Origin: Oribacterium sp. P6A1
GTDB lineage: Bacteria; Bacillota; Clostridia; Lachnospirales; Lachnospiraceae
Length of the DNA: 64,000 nucleotides
Assembly: GCF_000702885.1 (NCBI RefSeq)
Contig: NZ_JNKO01000007.1
Span: 124,001-188,000 of the forward strand
Direction: 5' to 3'
Shown here: positions 33,112-42,998 of the stretch, in pieces
Layout: every line of letters starts with the position of its first letter
Numbering within the stretch: position 1 is the stretch's first letter
Position numbers and translations under genes: made by a program
The notes under the pieces: model-generated
What the model saw: only the letters and a program-made list of their open reading frames with translations
The model's database searches: none
Told to the model about the DNA's origin: nothing

Positions 33112-33158
33112 ATCCCTATGCTCCTTCATTAAATCCTTTAAAACTACAAACTGCAATG

Positions 33159-34610
33159 TTACATCGCGCCTTTTCGCGCCAGAACCACATAAACTGTTTT
33201 CAACAGTATCTTTACATCCAGTGCGATACTCCATTTTTCGATATACATTTTGTCCAACGCTACCACCTGGCAGAAATCTTTGATCCCACTTCGGCCGCTG
33301 ACCTGCCATAATCCTGTGATACCTGGTTTTGTAGACATTCGCACCCTGTATTCAGGCTTATACTTCTGCCACTCATCCAGGGTTGGGGGTCTGGTACCAA
33401 CCAGTGACATATCGCCCTTCAGAACATTTAAGAACTGCGGGAATTCATCGATGGACCAGTCTCTGATCAGATTGCCTATTCCCTTGTGCACGCGACCATT
33501 CTCGTCCCTGTGACAGCCGATGATACGTGGATCATATTCGATCTTGAACATGAACCCGTCATTAAATTCATTTTGAGAAAGAAGCTGCTTCTTACGTTCC
33601 TCGGCATCCATGTACATGGATCGGAACTTATAGATTTCAAAAACCCGGCCGTTATAGCCGATTCGCTTTTGTTTGAAAAAGATCGGCCCCGGTGATGCCA
33701 TATAAATCAACGGCCCAAAAATAAGCGTTAATACAGCGGTAATGAGGCATCCCACGAGGCCCCCTGCGATATCGATGCAGCGTTTTAAGAATGCTGCAAC
33801 CAGACTTGCTTCACTGAGGCTTGTAGTCAGGACCACATATTCTCCCATGCGCTCAACATCTTTTATACTCTTGTCTTTTTTCGAGATGCGGGACAATTTT
33901 GTATGTACTGTAATGCCCATTTCTATGACCTGGTCAACCATATCCTGAAGAGCATCCACCTGATACGGAAGATCAAAATACACTTCATCTACCCAATGGG
34001 ATTTAAGATACGAAATAATGTTGCTTCTATCTGCCACCACATCGATGCCATGAATCCTCTCTCCCACGTGGTCTCCGTCAATCAGCGCGATGCCGGAGAA
34101 GTGATAGCGGTCATAATTTTTCTCCACCAGACCCTCCATCACTTCCTGAAGATGTGACATTACAGTCACTATCAGAAGAGATTTTCCCCGGTTTCCTTTC
34201 ATGGCTTTCTGTAAATGCCGTTTCCAAAAAGCTCTGCCGCAGAAACCCATGATAACATAGATGATACTCATATAGAAGATGTTCAGTCTGGAAACCTTTC
34301 CTCCGTCATGAACCACAAACAGATATAGCGATATCCCCAATAACACAAGAAGAACCTGCATAATTGTATATTGAATTTCACTGATGCTGTCTCTCTTCAG
34401 CACATTGTGAAATGTGCCAAACACCGCAGAAACAACAATTTCGATAAAAAATAAAGCCACCATGACATGGGTATAGACGACGTTTGTAAAATCCAGCAGT
34501 GCTCCATTACGGAGAAAATATCCGATCACAAAGGATATCTCGAGACACAAAAAATCTATCAATATGAAATCAATATGCTTGATCCAGCCTCTGCTTTTTC
34601 GATGATACAT
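33159..34610 (-). CDS. initiating sugar-phosphate transferase (polyprenyl glycosylphosphotransferase)
   Basis: Transfers the first sugar-1-phosphate to undecaprenyl phosphate to start each polysaccharide repeat unit. The 483-residue WbaP/CpsE-type protein has four N-terminal membrane segments, a CoA-binding-3-like middle domain, a fifth membrane helix (AGGLVGCLITAVLTLIFGPLIYM) and the catalytic domain with FKQKRIGYNGRVFEIYKFRSM, DEFPQFLNVLKGDMSLVGTRPP and PGITGLWQVSGRS. The donor sugar is not readable. GGGGAGGG precedes the start. It is at the 3' end of the locus behind its own upstream region, which carries a 12-base-spaced direct repeat. Confidence 0.93.
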   Translation of the reverse strand: MYHRKSRGWIKHIDFILIDFLCLEISFVIGYFLRNGALLDFTNVVYTHVMVALFFIEIVVSAVFGTFHNVLKRDSISEIQYTIMQVLLVLLGISLYLFVVHDGGKVSRLNIFYMSIIYVIMGFCGRAFWKRHLQKAMKGNRGKSLLIVTVMSHLQEVMEGLVEKNYDRYHFSGIALIDGDHVGERIHGIDVVADRSNIISYLKSHWVDEVYFDLPYQVDALQDMVDQVIEMGITVHTKLSRISKKDKSIKDVERMGEYVVLTTSLSEASLVAAFLKRCIDIAGGLVGCLITAVLTLIFGPLIYMASPGPIFFKQKRIGYNGRVFEIYKFRSMYMDAEERKKQLLSQNEFNDGFMFKIEYDPRIIGCHRDENGRVHKGIGNLIRDWSIDEFPQFLNVLKGDMSLVGTRPPTLDEWQKYKPEYRVRMSTKPGITGLWQVSGRSGIKDFCQVVALDKMYIEKWSIALDVKILLKTVYVVLARKGAM

Positions 34611-34683
34611 AACGCCCTCCCCTTAAATTCTCATACCTATCGCGCTTGTTTAATACTATGTCATCCGGCACCTGTATTAAATA

Positions 34684-34703
34684 AGTGGCACAAGGAGTGG
34701 CAC
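34684..34703. repeat. direct repeat AGTGGCAC x2, 12-base period
   Basis: AGTGGCAC occurs at 34684-34691 and 34696-34703, upstream of the sugar transferase. Spacing near one helical turn suggests a regulator site. The rest of 34611-34873 is AT-rich with no gene. Confidence 0.5.
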
Positions 34704-34873
34704 TTAATAGTTTATTTATATTAATACAAATCTCCGCTTTTTAGCAACGATTATTAAGCCATTTTTTCAGCTCGTAATTGAAAGCGGTTACACTAGTCGG
34801 GTTATATTACACAAAACCGTCGGGAATATCGCAATTTTTATGCACCAAAAACGACCAATCCAAAATAGAATTT

Positions 34874-36220
34874 TCAGATTAGCCGTTTTTTACTGTAAGC
34901 CGCCCCATAACCGATGAGGGCTCCGAGCACATTACTGAACACATCATCCATTTCACAAAGCCCGATACCGGTAACATACTGTACCGTTTCGATCAGAACG
35001 CTTAACGCTAATGCCCATACCCATCCGAACCGATGCTTCGGATCGTACAGTGCCGCACCAAGGGGGACAAACAACCAGATATTATTCAATATGTTCTGCC
35101 GTGTTGCCGGTGATATCAGAAATTCTTTATATGATTTAAAAAGTTCAAATACTGCTCTATGATCTCCTGCCTCCCTAAAGGCTATAGTCATTATGCCTAT
35201 GAAGATAATATAAAAAATAAGGAATACTATCTTAACTTTTCCCCGTACCATGATTGCTGCAATTGTCACCAGGACTCCAAATATCAGAACCAGATAAGGC
35301 CTTGTATTAAGAATGTTATCAATTCGGAGCATCTGTTCTCCAGTTTCATCCAGGTAGACCTCCTGACCATTGACCTTTTCAATCCCATACTGGCCCCGGC
35401 CAACAGTCACGGGACTTCCTTCTTTATCAAAATACAAAGTCCTCGTTCCTTCTTTTTTTTCGACAGCATATCCCCGGGTAGTGTTATCCGGTTTTCCCTC
35501 AGCATCAAGATATGTGGTGACGTTTACCCCATCCACAGTTTCCGTCATCTTCCCATACTGCCCTAATGTAGATGCGACAGGCTGCAAATCTTCATCAAAG
35601 TACATATCAATGGTTCCAGTGTCTGTATACGATCGACGTATCAAGGCATAACCGGATGTGTTACTTACCAGATTACCCTCCTGATCCATGTACTTCAGCT
35701 CACAGACATGATTTGATTCGTCATAGACACGTTGATACTGCCAGTAGCCCTGCTTCCTTTCAACCTGTTTATCACCGATCCAATAGGTGTCAGTGTCTGC
35801 TTTTCCGGCATCTGTGTATGTTCTCCGGATAGTATCGTAACCATCTCTTAAAACAGCCCTACTATCCAGGGCATCAAGGTATATAATCTCTGTATTGAAT
35901 TTACCTTCATAAACCCGGGATATCTGCGCATAGCCGGCCGGAAGAACAGTTAGATTTCCCTTTTCATCAAAGTACTGCTCCAGAACCACATGCCCGTCTT
36001 TTTTCGTTTTTATAGCCGTCGCATAACCTTTGTCTCCAGCAAAAGTAATATGCCCTTCAGAATCAAGGTAATCGATCCGCTCATAATCCTCTGTACTCGT
36101 CTCTTCTTTTGATAATTCCGCGGAATTCACAGATGATTGTTTTATGTTCAATATGAATGTAATAATGATGATAAATAAAACCGGAAGCACAAGGAGTATC
36201 CGGATCAAGATTTTTTTCAT
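34874..36220 (-). CDS. VanZ-family membrane protein with N-terminal tandem repeats
   Basis: About 448 residues. An N-terminal membrane anchor (MKKILIRILLVLPVLFIIIITFIL) is followed by six or so repeats of about 45 residues, each of the form GYA-x-I-x-R-x-Y...YLD-x-EGN (GYAQISRVYEGK, GYALIRRSYTD, GYAVEKKEG), then a four-helix VanZ-like domain (from about 330). Repeats of this kind before VanZ are familiar in Lachnospiraceae; function is unknown. I take the start at 36220 because the decayed copy at 37336-37709 starts at the same residue, although no clear ribosome site precedes it. It lies inside the polysaccharide locus. Confidence 0.8.
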   Translation of the reverse strand: MKKILIRILLVLPVLFIIIITFILNIKQSSVNSAELSKEETSTEDYERIDYLDSEGHITFAGDKGYATAIKTKKDGHVVLEQYFDEKGNLTVLPAGYAQISRVYEGKFNTEIIYLDALDSRAVLRDGYDTIRRTYTDAGKADTDTYWIGDKQVERKQGYWQYQRVYDESNHVCELKYMDQEGNLVSNTSGYALIRRSYTDTGTIDMYFDEDLQPVASTLGQYGKMTETVDGVNVTTYLDAEGKPDNTTRGYAVEKKEGTRTLYFDKEGSPVTVGRGQYGIEKVNGQEVYLDETGEQMLRIDNILNTRPYLVLIFGVLVTIAAIMVRGKVKIVFLIFYIIFIGIMTIAFREAGDHRAVFELFKSYKEFLISPATRQNILNNIWLFVPLGAALYDPKHRFGWVWALALSVLIETVQYVTGIGLCEMDDVFSNVLGALIGYGAAYSKKRLI

Positions 36221-36447
36221 AGTTTTTAATGTCTTTGCAAAGTAGCACAGTGCCATTTTTTCCAGGTTATGGTTCAAAATCAGACTATATGCATTTCCTG
36301 TATGTTCTGTTATTATACTTTCATAACACAGCCGCTTAAGATTCTAAAAGTTCTTTAAAATCCATCTTTATTTCTTTTATTTATGATATATTCATATTAT
36401 ATATACATATCTTGGCTGTTTCTATCCCAACATTTAAGAGGTAATAA

Positions 36448-37293
36448 ATGTCAGAATTAACTATTGAAGAGAAGAAAGCCAAGGTAAAAGACCTTCGCCC
36501 TATTGATGATGTCTTCTTCGAAGTACTTGCCAGAAATCCCGGTGTCATGGAAGAGATCCTGTGCACTATTCTTGAAGATGATAAGCTCATCGTAAAGGAT
36601 GTGATCGTTCAAAGTGATGAACGTAACCTATATGGCAGATCTGTAAGACTTGATGCACTCTGCCTGCTTGGAAACGGAATAAGCTGTAATGTCGAAGTAC
36701 AGCGATCTGATAATGATGATCATTTCAGACGTGTGCGTTTCAATGAATCCAGCATTACAGTCAGAGATTCCCAGTCAGGTACCGATTTTAAAGAAATCCC
36801 GGATGTACATGTTGTGTATATCTCGGAATTTGATATCATCGGAGCAGGTCATACCATATACCATGTAAACAAAGTGATTGCCGAAACAGGACAAATCGTT
36901 GATGATGGAACCGGATATGTCTATGTCAACACAGCCATAGACGATGGGACCGACATCTCAAGTCTCATGTCCTGCTTTACAAAGAAAGACTTTAACAATC
37001 CGAAATTCCCAAAACTCAGTAAAGAAGTCAGTTATCTGAAAACAACAGAAGGAGGCCTTAATTCTATGTGTACAGTTATGAAGTATTATGAAGATATAGC
37101 CGAGCAAAAGGGGCGCTCTGAAGGTCGATCCGAGGGCCTCGCTGAAGGAAAACGCTTATCCTACTTCGAAATGGTTCAAGATGGCGACCTGAATGTAAAA
37201 AAAGCGGCCCAGAAAACAAATCTCACTGAAGAAGAATTCCTGAAGGAAATGGAACTAGCCGGCTTTAAGCTACCAAAGGAGCAAACTGTTTAG
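36448..37293 (+). CDS. Rpn-family PD-(D/E)XK nuclease / transposase-like protein
   Basis: A 281-residue protein matching the Rpn/PDDEXK transposase-like group: DLRPIDDVFFEVLARNPGVMEEILCTILED at the start, a nuclease core around VRLDALCLLGNGISCNVEVQRSD (D and ExQ/ExK-type residues near 75-95), then a Gln/Glu/Gly-rich SEGRSEGLAEGK linker and a C-terminal helical region. The family promotes RecA-independent recombination in E. coli and is multicopy in Lachnospiraceae genomes. It is on the plus strand against the polysaccharide genes and sits exactly between an intact and a decayed copy of the VanZ/repeat gene. AAGAGG precedes the ATG. Confidence 0.85.
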   Translation: MSELTIEEKKAKVKDLRPIDDVFFEVLARNPGVMEEILCTILEDDKLIVKDVIVQSDERNLYGRSVRLDALCLLGNGISCNVEVQRSDNDDHFRRVRFNESSITVRDSQSGTDFKEIPDVHVVYISEFDIIGAGHTIYHVNKVIAETGQIVDDGTGYVYVNTAIDDGTDISSLMSCFTKKDFNNPKFPKLSKEVSYLKTTEGGLNSMCTVMKYYEDIAEQKGRSEGRSEGLAEGKRLSYFEMVQDGDLNVKKAAQKTNLTEEEFLKEMELAGFKLPKEQTV

Positions 37294-37335
37294 GTTGCCA
37301 CATGAATCTTTGACCTCAAAGATATATCCGTAGAG

Positions 37336-37709
37336 CTATAAGCCATTCTATCCAGGGCATCAAGATATATTATCTCTGTATTAAATTTTCCTTCATGCAC
37401 CCGGGATATCTGCGCATATCCCGCCGGAAGAACAGTAAGATTTCCCTTTTCATCAAAAAACTGCTTCCAGAACCACATGCCCATCTTTTTTCGTTTTTTT
37501 AGCCGTCTCATAACCCTTGTTCCCGGCAACCATAATATGTCCTTCAGAATCAAGTTAATCAATCCGATCATAATCCTCTGTACTCATCTCTTTTTTTTTG
37601 ATAATTCCGAAGAATTCACAGATGAATTTTTTATATTCATCATGAATGTGATAATTACGATCAGTAAAATCGGAATCACAAGGAGCATCCGGAACAGTAA
37701 TTTTTTCAT
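37336..37709 (-). pseudogene. decayed 5' copy of the VanZ/repeat gene
   Basis: The minus strand from the ATG at 37709 (MKKLLFRMLL-like) repeats the first 110-120 codons of the 34874-36220 gene, including FDEKGNLTVLPAGYAQISRVHEGKFNTEIIYLDALD, but with frameshifts, so no single frame spans it. The homology stops near 37336, just past the Rpn gene. It is a remnant of a duplicated gene; the Rpn gene separates the two copies. Confidence 0.85.
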
Positions 37710-37785
37710 GGTTTATTCCAAATTATAATCTTTAAAGGTTAAGCAGTTAGTCTCCATCTATTTTTACATATTCCCCTTCTTTGAT

Positions 37786-38766
37786 TCAAATTATCTGAAA
37801 AACATCCTCTGATCTTCTTCTAACCGAACACGGGATAATATTTTCATCCAGATAATATCCGGCACCAACCACAATTCCGATTCTCTCGCTGTCTCTAAGA
37901 CCCAACTTCTCTCTTACTTCAACATCCTGCTTATATTTGTTTGACCACTGAAGGCAACATGAACCTATTCCTTTTGCGTGTAACCCATTGATAAAATTCA
38001 TCGTGCATAACCCTGCATTGAACAGACCTTGTTGCCGCTCTCCTGAATATGCGAAAGAAGCCAAATCATATGTGATGAGAAAGTATTGAACTGTTTTCTT
38101 ATTGAATCCCGGAACGCCAATTACGACATGATTCAGCAAATCCGTGATTTCCTGATTCTGAATATAATAGACTCTGCACATCTGCCGGTTACATGCAGTC
38201 GGAGTCTCAACAAAACACTTCAAAGCAAACTGAACATCTGCCAAATCTATTTTACGTTCCTGATAGTCACGCACAGAATGACGGGACAGGAACATTTCTT
38301 CATACACTTTAGCATCTACAAAAGTATCTCCTGGTCTGTACAACTTTGCTCCCGCTTGAAATCCTGCATTCCGATTCTTATCTTTCAGAAAAACAATCAC
38401 ATCATTGTAAGCAAGTTCTGATTGCCAATTGTGCTTTTCAAAAAAATCAGTCCATGCAAACAGAGCAGAAACCCCCAACTGATATTCAAATTCTTCCCGT
38501 CTCGTTTCAGAATATGCATTCAGATAGCCTATCAGTTCTTTTACCTTATCCAGACCATATGGACGAGGATTCGGCATACACATACCTTTCTCAAGACTAT
38601 GTACAAGTAGTAATATGCTGTATCGGAAATCACCTTTTTTTACAGCTTCCTCAACATAGTTTTTGGAAAAATCCTTCGCATCCTGTCTGAATTGATAATC
38701 GATGTTTATTTTTTTCCCAATCTCTCTAATCAGTTTATTTGATTTCAGCTTCTGTTTTATACTCAC
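37786..38766 (-). CDS. nitroreductase-family protein of the polysaccharide locus
   Basis: A 326-residue protein with a C-terminal nitroreductase-like flavin domain: RHSVRDYQERKI (FMN-contact loop, about 165), ETPTACNRQ, and GLFNAGLCTMNFINGLHAKGIGSCCLQW. The N-terminal 150 residues are a helical extension seen in homologues that travel with polysaccharide pyruvyl transferases. A role in modifying the repeat unit is suggested by position alone. The start is a GTG (38766) after GGGGGA. It lies 14 bases downstream of a pyruvyl transferase gene, so they are co-transcribed. Confidence 0.82.
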   Translation of the reverse strand: MSIKQKLKSNKLIREIGKKINIDYQFRQDAKDFSKNYVEEAVKKGDFRYSILLLVHSLEKGMCMPNPRPYGLDKVKELIGYLNAYSETRREEFEYQLGVSALFAWTDFFEKHNWQSELAYNDVIVFLKDKNRNAGFQAGAKLYRPGDTFVDAKVYEEMFLSRHSVRDYQERKIDLADVQFALKCFVETPTACNRQMCRVYYIQNQEITDLLNHVVIGVPGFNKKTVQYFLITYDLASFAYSGERQQGLFNAGLCTMNFINGLHAKGIGSCCLQWSNKYKQDVEVREKLGLRDSERIGIVVGAGYYLDENIIPCSVRRRSEDVFQII

Positions 38767-38780
38767 AATGGTCCCCCATC

Positions 38781-39905
38781 CTATAAGTTCTTTTTACTAT
38801 TTCTAGTAGATTTCCTGATAATCTCATTCACAAGATCAATGGATCGTTTTCTGTTTGCAAAAAGTATTTCATTTACCGGGCTAAAATCAATCGGTACATC
38901 TGCAATATCAAATTGGTCGTAGGATCTTAGTCTCCTCTCCTCCAAGCCATACAAGCGCAACACGTCTCCTATCCTGCAACTGTATTCATTTGGAAAAACC
39001 GAAACAAACTGTGTGTTCAAATTAATGCAAAATGCTGTTGCATGGAAAGAATCAGTCAGCACGATCTCAGCTTTGTTCATGATAGACAGCCATTCCTGTA
39101 CTTGGGGAATAAATATAGGTTTGCCAGGCAAACGTGCCTGATCATACCTTGTACAGATCCTATAAAGAGGAATTCCTTTTCTTCGGGCAAATTCTTCTGC
39201 ATATTTATCAAATGTATCATTGTGATTCAGCTGGTATAAAAGTACATACTTTTCCGGAAGATCCTTATATTCTATCGAATGTTCAAGCCATTGTTCTCTG
39301 GAAAGCAATTGTGTGGGATCAAGACAGAAATCAACATTTTCAAAACCCTGATTCTTCAAAAACTCCACACTTGATATTTCCCGAAGACTGATATAGTCAT
39401 ATCTACGTAGATAAGGAAATATATTCTCACATTCTTCTTTGCTGAGCTCCGGCTTTCCAATACTTGCAGCCATGGCAATTTTAGGAATCTCGTCCGGAAC
39501 AAACGTCAAATAAAATGGTTTTTCAATACCGTTATTCCACCCACTGTTCCAAACCTGATCGCTCCCAGTGCAAAAAACATCTGCCTTAACTGAATTTGCC
39601 TCTAAGTCAGATTCGTCACTATAAACACAAGGAGATGTTTGAATGTATTCCCCAAGATAACCACCGAATACTGCCTTCCATCTCTTTAGGGTTGGGAATA
39701 AAACCGCTTTCTTTATAATCTTCTTTATACCATGGTCTTTTCGGGTCCATGTGTTCGCAAGGTTTGAATCCAAATTCTTTTTACGGATATAATTGATAAC
39801 TTCGACATCATATCCTAAATCTTTTAAAACCTTCTGTGTCGCATATGTCTGCAAAGCTGAACCGTAATTCTTAACGGCATGCATTGTTATTACAGCAATC
39901 TTCAT
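38781..39905 (-). CDS. polysaccharide pyruvyl transferase family protein (1)
   Basis: A 374-residue member of the family that adds pyruvate ketals to polysaccharides or teichoic acids using phosphoenolpyruvate. Typical features are MKIAVITMHAVKNYGSALQTYA at the start, FCTGSDQVWNSGWN in the middle and the AEIVLTDSFHATAFCINLN motif near residue 285. I prefer the ATG at 39905 because TGGAG is then 9 bases upstream; 39911 is the alternative. It precedes the nitroreductase-like gene. A second member of the family lies at 47646. Confidence 0.87.
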   Translation of the reverse strand: MKIAVITMHAVKNYGSALQTYATQKVLKDLGYDVEVINYIRKKNLDSNLANTWTRKDHGIKKIIKKAVLFPTLKRWKAVFGGYLGEYIQTSPCVYSDESDLEANSVKADVFCTGSDQVWNSGWNNGIEKPFYLTFVPDEIPKIAMAASIGKPELSKEECENIFPYLRRYDYISLREISSVEFLKNQGFENVDFCLDPTQLLSREQWLEHSIEYKDLPEKYVLLYQLNHNDTFDKYAEEFARRKGIPLYRICTRYDQARLPGKPIFIPQVQEWLSIMNKAEIVLTDSFHATAFCINLNTQFVSVFPNEYSCRIGDVLRLYGLEERRLRSYDQFDIADVPIDFSPVNEILFANRKRSIDLVNEIIRKSTRNSKKNL

Positions 39906-39920
39906 GTCCATTAACTCCAG

Positions 39921-40937
39921 TTATAAGGATCGTCCTTTTGTAATCATGTATAGTATCCAATATTGTTTCATCTCAAAGAGTATCGTAAAGATTCCCCATT
40001 TTTTGTCCTCACCCAAATACTTCAAAAGACTGTCACTTTGCATGAAATAATCAGAGTGGATTTGGTTTAACAGTCTCTTCATTTCCCCTCTGTCGGCATG
40101 AACTGAGGCAAGATATGAAAGTGTTGGATATACCTGCTCCTTGACGATACAAAGCTTGAATAGCGGATTATTCAGAGAAATATCAAGAATTTCGCAACAT
40201 TCATGCAAGTTATCAATCAGCATTTGAAATTTGGCTAATCTGTGTTCATCTAGTTTGGTTGAAGTGCTGTATCCCTTTCTAATGTAATGTTCATAATACA
40301 CTTCATTATTAAACGCCAATGTTTCAGCTAAAGCAAAACATCTTCCGCAGAAATCTATATCCTCTCCACCCTTCTTATAACGGATATCAAACAGAAGCTT
40401 ATGGGCCATCAAAAACTTTCTTTGATACAGACCATCCCATACACAGGTCATCGCATTTCGGAGGCGTAATTTTAAATAACGTTCTTTAATTTCAGGTCTC
40501 GACAAAGCCTCCTTGGGAAAACGACGCACATCTGTACGTTTTGTAACATCTCCTTCAATGTATAAGGCTTTCCTTCCAAATTTAATAATATCTGCTTTAT
40601 GCTCTGATGCTATCTTATAGTTATCTTTCAGAAAACCCGGAAGCACTATATCATCATGATCGGAAAAAGCTATATATTCTCCTCTTGCTCTTTCCATGCC
40701 ATAGTTTCGTGCCTCACAGATTCCGCCATTGTTTTTATGGAAAACCCTTACTCGAGAATCCTTTCTGGCAATCTCATCGCATATTTCCGGGCTACCGTCA
40801 GTAGAACCATCGTCGATCAGCAACAACTCAAATGAATCAAAATCCTGACTTAGAATGCTATCAACGCAGCTTTGCAGATAAGCCTCGCTGTTATAAACCG
40901 GCATGATAATGCTGACTGCAATACTCTTATCTCCCAT
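39921..40937 (-). CDS. glycosyltransferase family 2 (1)
   Basis: A 338-residue GT-A fold enzyme, one of three GT2 proteins in the locus proper. It begins VSIIMPVYNSEAYLQSCVDSILSQ with the nucleotide-binding LLIDDGSTDGS and an acid pair in AFSDHDDIVLPG in the DxD position. The C-terminus is helical and variable, typical of enzymes that add one sugar of a repeat unit at the cytoplasmic membrane face. Acceptor and donor are unknown. It directly abuts the flippase gene (stop and start adjacent), which points to one transcript. Confidence 0.9.
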   Translation of the reverse strand: MGDKSIAVSIIMPVYNSEAYLQSCVDSILSQDFDSFELLLIDDGSTDGSPEICDEIARKDSRVRVFHKNNGGICEARNYGMERARGEYIAFSDHDDIVLPGFLKDNYKIASEHKADIIKFGRKALYIEGDVTKRTDVRRFPKEALSRPEIKERYLKLRLRNAMTCVWDGLYQRKFLMAHKLLFDIRYKKGGEDIDFCGRCFALAETLAFNNEVYYEHYIRKGYSTSTKLDEHRLAKFQMLIDNLHECCEILDISLNNPLFKLCIVKEQVYPTLSYLASVHADRGEMKRLLNQIHSDYFMQSDSLLKYLGEDKKWGIFTILFEMKQYWILYMITKGRSL

Positions 40938-42350
40938 TTATCTTCCCAACCTCTTTCTGACCATGCCAAACACCATATTCCAAACAGCTGTTAAGCTTTC
41001 CTTCATAAAGATCATGGACAGTACCAACACGCCTGCCATATACACTACAAAACCAACAATCGCTTCCAGATAGAATCCACTCAGAATAAATAGCGGAATC
41101 GCAATAATAACAAACAGAATTTCTTTCCAATCCGGCATAATTTCAGGAACTGAAATACAACAAATCACATACCAGATGACCACAGACAAAAGAGTTGCAA
41201 ATGCAATGCCCTCATTGGATCTGGCGAAATAGTAAAATATTGCATTCAGGATTACGCCAATAATAATGACGCCAATCAGCTGCTTTAAATATGTTGACTG
41301 ATGTTTTCTTGCTTTGTAGATGTTCACATAAATGCCCTTGATTATCATATAGAACACCTCCGTTGAGAAGAGTATAAACAGAACATACTTTGATGCAAGG
41401 TACTTCTGCAAATAGACCTCAAGGATGAATTTTGCCGGGAAAGCACTGGAAATCAGAAACAGTGAGAATACCAGACACATTCTTTTTATCCTCTTAATAG
41501 CCTTCATATCTGTTGTGACACAGATATAATTGTACATGGTAGTCACTACAGGCGTTATGAAGATGGCAACCAGATTCTCCACACTTATAACAAAGGAATA
41601 ATATGCAAAATGCTGAACAGTCAGCAGAGCTTTGACAAACCATCGGTCCACACTGGTCATCAAAATGGAGGAGAAGTTTCCAAGCATCAGTACAATACCG
41701 GATTTTATATTCTCAATAAGGCTTGGTATGTTCAGACTCCAACCGATTCTCTGTTTGTACGACACTGTCATTTTTCGCTCGACCAGAATCCAGATAAAAA
41801 AGGTTACAACCACATTCCATCCGATATACAGTAGGCTGTTGTCTGTTCTTTTAATGAACAGTAGAATCATCGTTCCGACAAAAACAAGAATAGATGTATA
41901 ATTCAATATTCGGCTATATGACTTAAACTCTCCGGTTGCCTGATAAATATTCTTATATGATGAGACCAAATTAACGGGAATAATGCTTATGGCAGTGACC
42001 AACAGAATACTATTTCCTGTAACCCAGCCAAAAACTACTCCAATAACCGTAATAATAGTTTGAAGAACTATAAGATTAGAGCGACATTCATTAAATCCAT
42101 TTGATCCGACATCACTTATCTTCTTTCCTCCATATTGAAGATATAAACCATCAGGATATCCCAAAGCCAATACTCCTATGTAGTTGGCATACAGATGGTA
42201 CGTCTTAATATCAGCAAATGATTCAACAGACAGATACTTTGGAAGTACAAATCCATTAATCAGGCTTATGCAAAGATTTATTGCATTGGCAATAAAAACC
42301 AATGCAATTCCTCTCTTTAAATTATCATTTAATGATATGTTCTTTGGCAT
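40938..42350 (-). CDS. Wzx-type polysaccharide repeat-unit flippase
   Basis: A 470-residue integral membrane protein with about 12-14 hydrophobic segments, beginning NLKRGIALVFIANAINLCISLINGFVLPKYL. This is the pattern of Wzx (MATE/MOP superfamily) flippases that move lipid-linked repeat units across the membrane. No other flippase is in the window, and a Wzy-type polymerase is encoded at 43836, so a Wzx/Wzy-dependent pathway is likely. GGAG lies 9 bases before the ATG. Confidence 0.9.
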   Translation of the reverse strand: MPKNISLNDNLKRGIALVFIANAINLCISLINGFVLPKYLSVESFADIKTYHLYANYIGVLALGYPDGLYLQYGGKKISDVGSNGFNECRSNLIVLQTIITVIGVVFGWVTGNSILLVTAISIIPVNLVSSYKNIYQATGEFKSYSRILNYTSILVFVGTMILLFIKRTDNSLLYIGWNVVVTFFIWILVERKMTVSYKQRIGWSLNIPSLIENIKSGIVLMLGNFSSILMTSVDRWFVKALLTVQHFAYYSFVISVENLVAIFITPVVTTMYNYICVTTDMKAIKRIKRMCLVFSLFLISSAFPAKFILEVYLQKYLASKYVLFILFSTEVFYMIIKGIYVNIYKARKHQSTYLKQLIGVIIIGVILNAIFYYFARSNEGIAFATLLSVVIWYVICCISVPEIMPDWKEILFVIIAIPLFILSGFYLEAIVGFVVYMAGVLVLSMIFMKESLTAVWNMVFGMVRKRLGR

Positions 42351-42356
42351 TTATAT

Positions 42357-42998
42357 CTACTCCAACAGAGTTATTCGTTCCATTACCTCTTCATAATTCT
42401 CATTGTTAAGTTCGGTATACAACAGGTCAAAATATTTTTCTAACTCTTCCCAATTCAGTTTTGAAAAATCAAAGGAACACAGTCTGCTACGTATTTCCTC
42501 AGTAAACCGATATTTGAGTATCCTGTCCCTTGCAAAAATCGCATATGGTGGTACTTCTCCGGCAACAACGCTACCGGCGCCAATGACAGCACCTTGTCCT
42601 ATGGTGGTTCCAGACAAAACGATAACTCTGCTTCCAATCCAAACATCATCTCCAATCGTGATAGGTCCTTTTGAAATAGCTTCAGCGATTTTATTCTTCG
42701 TAATCCTATTCTTGAACGGGAAGGACGATAGGTTTTTGTAGTTATGCTCTCCTCCCAAGAAGAAATGAACATCGTCTGCTATGCTGCAGTACCTACCGAT
42801 ATACAAGCCTTCATTTTCCTGCTTATAGTAATGCACATTCAGAGTTCCATATGTGTGATCACCCACAGATACAACTTTGACCGGAAAGACATTTCCGGCT
42901 TTTGTGCCGTTTCCTAGATTCATTTTTCTCCAGGTTTCCTGAAATTTCAGAAGCCTGATGTGATCATGCCATTCCTTCAGCAGTTTTTTTAGAACCAT
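42357..42998 (-). CDS. hexapeptide-repeat acyltransferase
   Basis: A 213-residue left-handed beta-helix acyltransferase of the CatB/xenobiotic acetyltransferase type. Typical features are YIGRYCSIADDVHFFLGGEHNYKNLSSFPF (active-site His in GGEH, near residue 75) and repeats GDDVWIGSRVIVLSGTTIGQGAVIGAGSVV. It probably O-acetylates a sugar of the repeat unit. I chose the ATG at 42998 because GGAG lies 7 bases before it; the ATG at 43004 has no spacing. Its start overlaps the end of the upstream glycosyltransferase gene by about 10 bases. Confidence 0.9.
   Translation of the reverse strand: MVLKKLLKEWHDHIRLLKFQETWRKMNLGNGTKAGNVFPVKVVSVGDHTYGTLNVHYYKQENEGLYIGRYCSIADDVHFFLGGEHNYKNLSSFPFKNRITKNKIAEAISKGPITIGDDVWIGSRVIVLSGTTIGQGAVIGAGSVVAGEVPPYAIFARDRILKYRFTEEIRSRLCSFDFSKLNWEELEKYFDLLYTELNNENYEEVMERITLLE

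Noticed and set aside
37290-37571. 93-codon minus-strand frame as an intact small gene
   Set aside because: Only its middle matches the VanZ/repeat protein; both ends are in other frames relative to the parent gene, so it is part of a pseudogene.
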